The notes under the pieces: generated by a model
The model's input: the letters and a program-made list of their open reading frames with translations, nothing else
Told to the model about the DNA's origin: nothing
Database searches by the model: none
NCBI GenBank assembly: GCA_900169235.1
Contig: FWCC01000023.1
Location: 124,001 to 188,000, forward strand
Source: Zarea fungicola
Lineage: Eukaryota > Ascomycota > Sordariomycetes > Hypocreales > Cordycipitaceae
Reading direction: 5' to 3'
Length of the DNA stretch: 64,000 bases
Program-made: the position numbers and the translations under genes
In this document: one piece after another, positions 57,078-64,000 of the stretch
Layout of the letters: each line of letters starts with the position of its first letter
Position numbering within the stretch: position 1 is the stretch's first letter

Positions 57078-57668
57078 AATACTAGTTGCTAGTCAGGAAA
57101 ATGGTTCTCACTGGATGGTCTCTTATTCGTTTTTATACATTTTGTGCCGTTAAGCCGCTGCTTCCAAGTCGATGTTGTAGGCCACAGAGGGCATCAACGA
57201 TGCTTGTTAAAAATAATAAAGGAAATGACGTTAATATCCTTCAAACCTGTGAGGAAGTAGCCAGATACACCTAGTGTAATTGAAATAAATTTAAAAAAAG
57301 GTCAGAATAAGCAAAAGTGACGTGATTAATATATCTGAGCTGGCCGTGGGGCAAAAAGCGTCTCCCTCCAGATGCCCCACCATCATCAATCAATCTCAGC
57401 CCAAGCTTGCTCTTCCATACTCAAACAACTCATCACCACAAAGCAAGCGTCTTCTCAGCGTCATTCTCGAAATCTATAAAAAAAAGTCAACAATAAACCC
57501 AGCAGACGTTGCTCTAGAGACAAACGCGCGCCTCATTTCCGCACAGTCGCCACGCTAGGCAGCTCTTGTCTTGCCTTGCAAGCCGATCCCTCGACATCCC
57601 TCGACAGCTCCCCACTCTCCAACTACACACAAGGACACACGGCCCAGACACAGACACACATACACACC
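57078..57668. other. Intergenic between ABC transporter and DCP1
   Basis: 3' end of the transporter and promoter/5' UTR of DCP1, which is CA-rich just before the ATG (repeated CACACA at 57625-57668). No gene recognised. Confidence 0.55.
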
Positions 57669-58403
57669 ATGAGTCGACAAACGGCGCACAAAGGAGGCCG
57701 CCACAAGCGCCACCCATCCAACCTCATCCCCGCCGTCTCCGACTACGAATCCGACGCCGCCAATCTTCAAAAGAACCACCAGCAGCAGCAGCAAAACTAC
57801 GAGCCCCCGCCGCCGCGCACAAACACGGAGCTCAACGCCGCCGTGCTCCAGCGCTACATCCCCTCCATCCACAGCATCCTCAGCATCGCCGCCAACGCTG
57901 TCGTCTACACCTTTGACAGCACGGCCGAGTCGTGGGACAAGTCCGGGGTCGAGGGCACCCTCTTTGTCTGCTCGCAGGCGCCCCTGCCGCACGACGCCAC
58001 CAACGCGCCGCGGGCGTGCGTCTTTGTGCTCAATCGCCGCGGGCTGGGTAACGTCATTGTCGACCTGGCGCGCGTGAGCCACGTCGAGATTGCCGGCGAG
58101 CTCATCATCTTTCGCGTCGAGGGTGGCGGCGGTGGGGTCGCATCAGAAGGAGGTGAAGGAAACGGAAGCAGTGGGGAGCGCGTGCTCGGTCTATGGATTC
58201 ACAACGACCGCGAGGAGACGAGAGAGGTCAACGGGGCCACGATTCAAGAGTGCTGGGCCGTGGCGCGAGCGGGCGCCACGGCCGGCGAAGGTGTCGAGGA
58301 GGATTTGAAGCAGGAGGCTGGGCCGGCCATGCAGGCGATTGGGCGGCCGTTGACGCTCAACGAACTCTTTGGGAGCCAGGGCGTGGTGAACCAGGGACAG
58401 TAA
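57669..58403 (+). CDS. DCP1: mRNA-decapping enzyme subunit 1 (Dcp1), 244 aa
   Basis: Single exon. After a Gln/Pro-rich leader (QKNHQQQQQNYEPPPP) comes the Dcp1 EVH1/PH-like domain: NAAVLQRYIPSIHSILSIAA, VVYTFD, VEGTLFVCSQ, and later RACVFVLNRRGLGN. Dcp1 activates Dcp2 to remove the 5' cap from mRNA in cytoplasmic P-bodies. The last part (about 170-190) is a Gly/Glu-rich insertion (GGGGGVASEGGEGNG) of the type seen in filamentous-fungal Dcp1. I chose the ATG at 57669; the frame is open further up but that part has the look of 5' UTR (CA-rich). The antisense 175-codon frame is a shadow. Confidence 0.9.
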   Translation: MSRQTAHKGGRHKRHPSNLIPAVSDYESDAANLQKNHQQQQQNYEPPPPRTNTELNAAVLQRYIPSIHSILSIAANAVVYTFDSTAESWDKSGVEGTLFVCSQAPLPHDATNAPRACVFVLNRRGLGNVIVDLARVSHVEIAGELIIFRVEGGGGGVASEGGEGNGSSGERVLGLWIHNDREETREVNGATIQECWAVARAGATAGEGVEEDLKQEAGPAMQAIGRPLTLNELFGSQGVVNQGQ

Positions 58404-58800
58404 TGATGATGCCTTTTATATATAGCATTTCATGGTTTCACGGCGAATGGCGCGGATATATAATGTATGCTACTCTACGGAGTATCGGAAAATTCCCACT
58501 TGGTTTTACAAAACAATCAATGCAATGTTTTTTTTTATTGCATAGCATCCTGATGCTCAATTACCACAAGATACTGTTTCATAAAATCACTATACTCATG
58601 AGGTAATATTGAATGTCATAACCCGTGTTGGCGATGAAACAGCCATCATCTAAAGAAATAAAATCTGAATAACGACAAAAAAAGCACGTTTGTACGCCTC
58701 AGACTTGCGATGCATTTTGCTCCCTAGAGCTTACCCAACCCTTTGTTTTTGTTTTGTTTCGTTTCTTTCTTTTTTCACAGTTATTTACCATTGTTTCACA
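58404..58800. other. Intergenic, convergent 3' ends
   Basis: 3' flanks of DCP1 and RVS161, AT-rich with T runs suited to transcript ends. Nothing else seen. Confidence 0.55.
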
Positions 58801-59822
58801 TTATACAGTTCCGCTTATGCTCAGTTCCCGAATCTCGTTGAGTACCTCCTCCACCCTCGCATCCAGCTGTCCATCCGCATACAGGTCGCGCGTGTCCGCG
58901 TCGAGATACTGCTGCACCTGTGCCATGCGCGAGTACGCCTCGGCGCAGAAGCGCAGCTGAATCTTGACCAGGGCCTCGAAACTGGGGTCAAGATACGGCA
59001 CGCGCAGGTCAATCAGCTGGGGCACCTCTGTGCTCAGCTGCTCGTTGAGCTGCTCGTACAGCTGCTTGGCCATGTCGAGCTCCTTTTCCGTGCGCGGCAG
59101 CTTGGTCGCGTCCTTGTCGGGCTTCTCGACTAGGCGCTTGACCTTGGCGCGCAGCGCGTCGTAGTCGAGGAGCTTGTGCTGGCGCTTCTTGATGCACTCG
59201 TTGACGTCGGGGAAGTAGGCACAGAACCGCGAAATGGGATCCAGCACCGTCGTCTGGTACGGGCCGTCGAGGGCCTTGATCGTCTCGGCGTCGAGGTCTT
59301 CGACGGCTTGCTTGTAACTGCGGCTGACGCCGTCGCTCGCGCCCGAGTCGCCGTAAAAGGCGTCGATTGTCTCGGCGATTCGCATTTGTGATGCCGTCAT
59401 GGCTGTTTTCCCCAGGGTTAGTTTCTCAGGCGCACTGGGAGTGCTGCACAGCTGGGTACATGCCTCTTAGTGAATCCAAGTACCCCTTGGATTCTTTTTG
59501 CAGTCGTAGGGAGGCGGCTTCCATGGTCTTGAAGCGTCTGCGCACAGGGTTAGGTTAATTTGTCGTCATCGGGAATGAGCCGAGCGGTCCGTACCTCTCC
59601 TCCACCTCGTAGTCGCGATCATTCGTCTTCTCGACATGACCTACAAATCTGTCAGCATATTCACTCGTTTCAAAATCCAGCTGCAATCGCTGCGTACCCG
59701 TCTTCATCATCACCTGCGTCGTCGCGCGGTTGACATTCTTCTTGAACCCTGCTTGCCGCATTAGCCCCTCATCTCGATCCGGAACGTTTGCCAGCAGATC
59801 GCGCATTACCCGCCCACGACAT
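58801..59822 (-). CDS. RVS161: BAR-domain protein Rvs161 (amphiphysin-like), 261 aa, five exons
   Basis: Exons 59822-59810 (13 nt), 59748-59698, 59640-59595, 59537-59464 and 59402-58801 sum to 786 nt in frame. N-terminus MSWAGFKKNVNRATTQVMMK, then HVEKTNDRDYEVEERRFKTM, KESKGYLDSLRAMTASQMRI and an all-alpha BAR domain to the end; no SH3 domain, which separates Rvs161 from Rvs167. It binds and bends plasma membrane at endocytic sites and acts as a heterodimer with Rvs167. The fourth intron starts with GC (AGAG|GCATGT) rather than GT, a minor but accepted donor type; the joined sequence matches the family closely, which supports it. The 13-base first exon would be missed by simple ORF calling. 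Its promoter region is shared with PTH1. Confidence 0.93.
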
Positions 59823-60402
59823 ATTTGCCCGATTCTTCTCAGAGGGCTCTGTTGGTATTAAAAAAATGTATTAAATTGAAATAACGGGTTTGAAAAGAGA
59901 AGGACTCGCTAGCAGAATAAAGCGCAACAAGGAATGGGAGGTAGGTATTGCTGAAGGAGAGAAGTAGGCCTGATCAAGGTTGACGACTAGACTTGCTGCG
60001 CAGCCACACTCGCGGCCAGAATGGGGCTCATCGACGTCAGAGAGCGCTGAGCCACCTTTGAGCCACTCAGAGGCGGTGCAGCCATGATTCGCCGCACGTG
60101 ATTCTCAAGTGTGGCTTGTTTGACAAACTTGATATGCTCAGATCAACAAATACATTTCTAGACGGAATTTGTCCAGCAATCAACCCTTCTTCCTTTTTTT
60201 GCCTTCTTTTAGTTTTCTGGGTGGTTGTGTTTGCGACTGCGTAGAGGTGTTGCTGTTGGACGTCGCGGCTTGTAGCGGGTGCTGGAACCCCTGAGGAATC
60301 TTCATCTCATCTTACACTCTACGACATTCAAGACACTCCATCACAGTATCACAAGTATAACGTAATTGGCAGATATTCAAAGAACACCAACCACGTTCCA
60401 AA
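59823..60402. promoter_or_regulatory. Divergent promoter region of RVS161 and PTH1
   Basis: 580 bases between two outward-pointing starts. A pyrimidine-rich patch at about 60180-60220 precedes the plus-strand gene. No specific element assigned. Confidence 0.5.
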
Positions 60403-61008
60403 ATGTCCAAGTTCAACCCTAGATTCCTCATCGTCAGCTTGGGCAACCCCTTGCCCGAATACTCCAGCCTCCATTCCGCCGGCCACTTTGCTCTGCGCGG
60501 TCTCGCCAAAGCGCTGCGCCAATCCGGCATCCAAAACGGCAAGCTGGGCAAGCAGGCCTGCCTCATGTCACAAGGGCCAAAGTACACGCTAGTCCAGTCG
60601 CCGACCTTTATGAACGTCAGCGGGCCCTTTGTCGCCAAGGCGTGGCAGGAGATGCTCAAGGCGCACGGCGACCCGGCCGCGCTCAGCCTCGTCATTCTGC
60701 ACGACGAGCTGGAGAAGAAGCTCGGGCAGGTCGACCTTGTCGCCTGGGACCGCAGCCCGCGCGGCCACAACGGCATCAAGAGCGTCAAAAAGGTGCTGCC
60801 GCAGGACAAGTACCCGCAGAGCCCGTTTGTGAGGATAGCGGTGGGCATTGATCGCCCGCTCGGCCGAGATCCGGCCACGGTCAGCAAATACGTGCTGGAC
60901 CCGATATCCCAGGCCAAGCAGGCCGTCCTGGAGGACGAGGTGCCATGGGAGGTGAAGCGATTGCTGGAGGAGGTGGAAGCAGATTGGCGCAGCCAGGTGG
61001 AAGAGTGA
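60403..61008 (+). CDS. PTH1: Peptidyl-tRNA hydrolase, Pth1 (bacterial-type), 201 aa
   Basis: Single exon. Family motifs: LIVSLGNPLPEYSSLHSAGH with Asn15 and His24 in the catalytic positions (Asn10 and His20 of E. coli Pth), SPTFMNVSG (64-74), LHDELEKKLGQ with the catalytic Asp101, and RGHNGIKS. It frees tRNA from peptidyl-tRNAs that fall off ribosomes, a function that in fungi is largely mitochondrial for this class, though a clear targeting peptide is not obvious in MSKFNPRF. Length is normal. High GC content gives several long antisense frames (for example 60312-61043 minus), which are shadows. Confidence 0.93.
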   Translation: MSKFNPRFLIVSLGNPLPEYSSLHSAGHFALRGLAKALRQSGIQNGKLGKQACLMSQGPKYTLVQSPTFMNVSGPFVAKAWQEMLKAHGDPAALSLVILHDELEKKLGQVDLVAWDRSPRGHNGIKSVKKVLPQDKYPQSPFVRIAVGIDRPLGRDPATVSKYVLDPISQAKQAVLEDEVPWEVKRLLEEVEADWRSQVEE

Positions 61009-62344
61009 AGGAGCCCGACACGGCAAAAAGTGGTGGCTGCCACGCTCTAATCTTTTTACCGTGCAGCACGATAAAATAAGCATACAAAATCGTCGACCGA
61101 GGTGGTGTGTGGAATTACTGGGTGGTGCGACACGCCGTCGACTGTCTTGCGACATCGGCAAGACAGGACATCAGACTCTTGAAGCCGCATCTTCATATTC
61201 CAAGAAATTATATTACCTCTCACTTCCCCCCCTCGGCAGAAATCGCGCCTCTGGCATCAAAACCAGTTCCTCTTTGGAAACAGATGCGACCACCGTAGCC
61301 AATTGGCCGGCCAGCTTCCGTTATCTCGTTTGTGGCGTTTTGCTGGCGTCGCGGCGGCGGCCCACCTTCAACCCGAACAAGGCTTGACTCTTGAGTCTTA
61401 CCAACTTGGGAGCCCCAACGCTCCGGGGAAGAAGCCACGAGATAACAACTCCACCCCCGACTCTTGACTCTTTATCAGGCAGTTACCCTCCATGTTCGGG
61501 AAATGATAAGACTGTCCAATGAAGGACTGACTCCTGCAAAGGGATTCGTCCCTACTTGGCACAGGCACAGAACCGCGCGCTCGTTTTGCCCTGGGCCGTC
61601 GCAAGGGGGTCCAAAGTTTATTACCCATCCTCAGCTTACTTGTGAGACACCATGTGTCATGACAGGTGGTTGTTATGGTTGCAGATGCAGGGCCATGCTT
61701 TCAACTTGCAGAACGAGCTGAGAATAGGGCTGCACACATAAAATACAACTTCATCGATAAACATTTATTTCCATCTGTGCCCCAATTCCACTGAGATCTC
61801 ATCACGAGTCCCGTCAATATATCCTTGTGATGCTTTGGAAGCCACAAGATAAAGCCATGCTCCCCGAGCTATCCCGATAACCAACAGATAAGAAACCCAG
61901 CCTCAAGGCGTCTGTAGTATTTTTCCGTCGCTAGGGACCATGTTTTATCCAAGTCCGTTATCTCAAACCCCCTTCAGCTCTTCGTGGCGCCTCGTTTTGC
62001 TCAGCTTTTGCTTATCACCATGATAAGATGAAGCCATGCACATGATAAATCGCTATCGATTTGCCCAAAGGGACTGAGAAATCAATAGCGCCACAGTCCT
62101 CCGTGAGCGGCCGGGCTCTAAATTGTCGGATATTCTTTTTTTTAGTAGTTCATACCGGGCTTATTATTTGTCAAGTTTAAGCTTTGGGCAAATTACTCGC
62201 GTCCGACTGCCAACCCTGGCCCAGCCGTGAGCAAATCCAGACATATATCTGTTGCTCCCCCCGCTTGCAATCTTATCCTCCCTTTTTCACTCAAAGAAAA
62301 CTTTCCTCTTCTGTCGACGTTTACAGGTTCAGATATTGGTCATC
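61009..62344. promoter_or_regulatory. Ammonium transporter upstream region rich in GATA sites
   Basis: GATAAG or its complement occurs at 61505-61510, 61887-61892, 62011-62016 and 62022-62027, with further GATAA/TTATC cores at 61848, 61876, 61958 and 62044. Pairs at 61876/61887 and 62011/62022 are 11 bases apart in both cases, about one helical turn. GATA factors of the AreA/NIT2 class bind such pairs and switch on nitrogen-scavenging genes, ammonium permeases among them, when nitrogen is scarce. The site set lies 300-840 bases before the ATG. No other gene is seen here. Confidence 0.75.
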
Positions 62345-63997
62345 ATGTCTTCTGGAGCAGTCGCGTACAATGGTACGACCGGCACAGCCGACTCGGGTTA
62401 CTCGAGCGGTGTCACGAACCTCAACATCTTTTACGACGTATGTATTAAAATGAAGGAAAAATGAAAGAAAAAAGGAGTGCAAAATTCTGACTCGCATGTT
62501 TGTTAGACTGGCCACATGTCCTTCATCACAATCTCGTCGGTCCTTGTCCTGCTCATGATTCCCGGCGTCGGCTTCTTCTACAGCGGCCTCGCGCGCCGCA
62601 AGTCGGCCCTGCAGCTCGTCCTGCTGTCGATGATTTCCGTCGCCATCATCAGCTTCCAATGGTTCTTTTGGGGCTATTCGCTCGCCTTTTCCCGGACGGG
62701 CAACGCCTTTCTGGGTGACCTCAGCCAGTTTGGCCTGATGAAGACGCTCGGCCAGCCCAACGGCTCGACGACGATGCCTGACATTTTGTTCTTTCTCTAC
62801 CAGGGCATGTTTGCTGCTATTACGTGAGTTTTATCAATGCCCCTTTTCATCATCTTTCATGGCACATCATGTTCCTTTCAATGCAATAAGTATCTGACTT
62901 TGATCTAGTCCCGCCCTCGCCATCGGCGCCGTCGCTGACCGCGGCCGCATGCTCCCCGCCATCGTCTTCATGTTCATCTGGTCCACCGTCGTCTACGACC
63001 CCATTGCCTACTGGACGTGGAACCCCAACGGCTGGCTCGCCAAGCTCCCCTCGTACGACTTTGCCGGCGGCGGCCCCGTCCACGTCTCCTCGGGCGCGTG
63101 CGCCCTGGCCTACAGCCTCATGCTCGGCAAGCGCACCGGCTACAGCAGCAACCAGGGCTTGCCGTACCGTCCTCACAGCGTGACCAACGTCCTCCTGGGC
63201 ACCGTGTTCCTCTGGGTCGGCTGGTTCGGCTTCAACGGCGGCTCCGCGCTGGCCATGAACCTGCGCGCCATCATGGCCTGCATCGTCACCAACCTCGCCG
63301 CCTCCGTCGCCGCCATCACCTGGGTCCTCCTCGACTACCGCCTCGAGCGCAAGTGGAGCACCATTGGCTTCTGCTCCGGCGCCATTGCCGGCCTGGTCGC
63401 CATTACCCCCGCCGCCGGCTTCGTGCCCTCGTGGGCCGCCGTCATCATTGGCGTCGTCGGCGCCGTGGCGTGCAACTTTGCCACCAAGCTCAAGTTCCTG
63501 CTCGGCGTCGATGATGCCCTGGACATTTTTGCCGTGCATGGCATTGGCGGCATGGTGGGCAACATTCTCACTGGTATTTTTGGAGCGTAAGTCTTGATCC
63601 CCAACTTTCACTTCAACTGTGTGTATGCATACCTAACTTTGTTTGCAGTTCATACATTGCCAACCTGGATGGCGGCTCCCTGCCCAAAATCGGCTGGATC
63701 GAGGGCCACTGGGTGCAAATCGGCCACCAGCTCGCGGGCACCGTCGCCGTGTTTGCCTGGTCGTTTACCCTCTCGTGCATCATCCTCTTCCTCATGAACC
63801 TCGTCCCCGGCCTGTCGCTGCGCGTCAGCGCCGAGGAGGAGGATGTCGGTGTGGACGACGCCGAGCTGGGCGAGTTTGCGTACGACTATGTTGAGCTGAA
63901 GCGCAACTTTAACGACATGGGCCAGGCGACGGCATTGGATGACTCGGCGTCGAGTAGCACGGAAAAGGTTGTTGCTTCTGCGGCTTCTGCTGTTTGA
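62345..63997 (+). CDS. MEP: Ammonium transporter, Mep/Amt/Rh family, 478 aa, four exons
   Basis: Exons 62345-62437, 62507-62823, 62909-63586 and 63649-63997 total 1437 nt in frame, ending in TGA just before the window edge. Family landmarks: MIPGVGFFYSGLARRKSAL in the first helix pair, FQWFFWGYSLAFS, DFAGGGPVHVSSG with the first pore His (about 195), and AVHGIGGMVGNILTG with the second (about 346), the twin-His motif of conducting members. Eleven transmembrane helices are expected. The C-terminal tail includes ELGEFAYDYVE, which resembles the conserved regulatory tail of Mep2-type proteins. Imports ammonium at the plasma membrane; regulated presumably by nitrogen status through the GATA sites upstream. 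Orthologous to MeaA/MepA or Mep2 classes, not resolved further here. Confidence 0.95.
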
Positions 63998-64000
63998 TTC

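Noticed and set aside
57555..58082. 175-codon minus-strand frame
   Set aside because: Antisense shadow of DCP1.
60312..61161. 243- and 190-codon minus-strand frames
   Set aside because: Antisense to PTH1, whose catalytic residues and family motifs are clear on the plus strand.
62850..63611. 253-codon minus-strand open frame, Gly/Glu/Val-rich
   Set aside because: Antisense shadow of the GC-rich ammonium transporter exon; composition is that of reversed codons and no motif is present.
1..64000. CRISPR arrays, prokaryotic operons, Shine-Dalgarno sites
   Set aside because: The DNA is eukaryotic (spliceosomal introns throughout); no spaced direct repeats of CRISPR type.

Overview
The window looks like nuclear DNA of a filamentous ascomycete, probably Sordariomycetes (Hypocreales is a guess from gene content; no marker fixes it). 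The evidence is short spliceosomal introns (about 45-110 nt, GT-AG with CTAAC/CTGAC-like branch sites), three Zn(II)2Cys6 regulators, fungal-only families, an ABCC pump, and relics of Tc1/mariner and LTR elements. There is one 49-base N gap at 11096-11144. Exon models were built by hand from splice signals and reading frame; all intact spliced models listed close in frame.

Layout. 0-0.8 kb: 5' part of an inositol-polyphosphate 5-phosphatase (minus), running off the window. 2.0-8.2 kb: three intact enzymes, an NTF2-like/FAD monooxygenase, an MBL-fold hydrolase and a cis-CaaD-like tautomerase, a possible small oxidative/hydrolytic detoxification group. 8.9-10.3 kb: F-box-like/DUF7730-type fungal protein. 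11.5-34.9 kb: accessory stretch in which three intact Zn2Cys6 regulators and a LOG-type phosphoribohydrolase sit among genes broken by single lesions (nitrilase, PRISE-like reductase, an orphan protein, a DHA1 transporter, an SDR reductase), with long gene-poor AT-rich DNA.

35-52 kb: repeat-rich, degraded interval: LTR-like repeats, a SET-domain gene with an interrupted signal-peptide start, a Tc1/mariner relic, an intact salicylate-hydroxylase-like monooxygenase, a decayed highly reducing PKS (dehydratase end lost, ER deleted in part, KR Tyr to Phe, stops), an intron-split cysteine-rich secreted peptide that simple ORF finding misses, and a Myb-like pseudogene. 52.4-57.1 kb: an intact 1478-residue ABCC transporter.

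57.6-64 kb: dense, GC-richer, intact housekeeping block: DCP1, RVS161 (with a GC-AG intron), peptidyl-tRNA hydrolase and a Mep/Amt ammonium transporter whose upstream region is loaded with GATA (AreA/NIT2-type) sites. The contrast between this block and the broken centre is the main structural message: core DNA at the edges, an accessory island under decay (several stops fit C-to-T at CpA, the RIP signature) between them. I see no clear sign of a wholly new molecular system; the best leads are the secreted peptide, the three-enzyme group at 2-8 kb, and the pattern of single-lesion pseudogenes.
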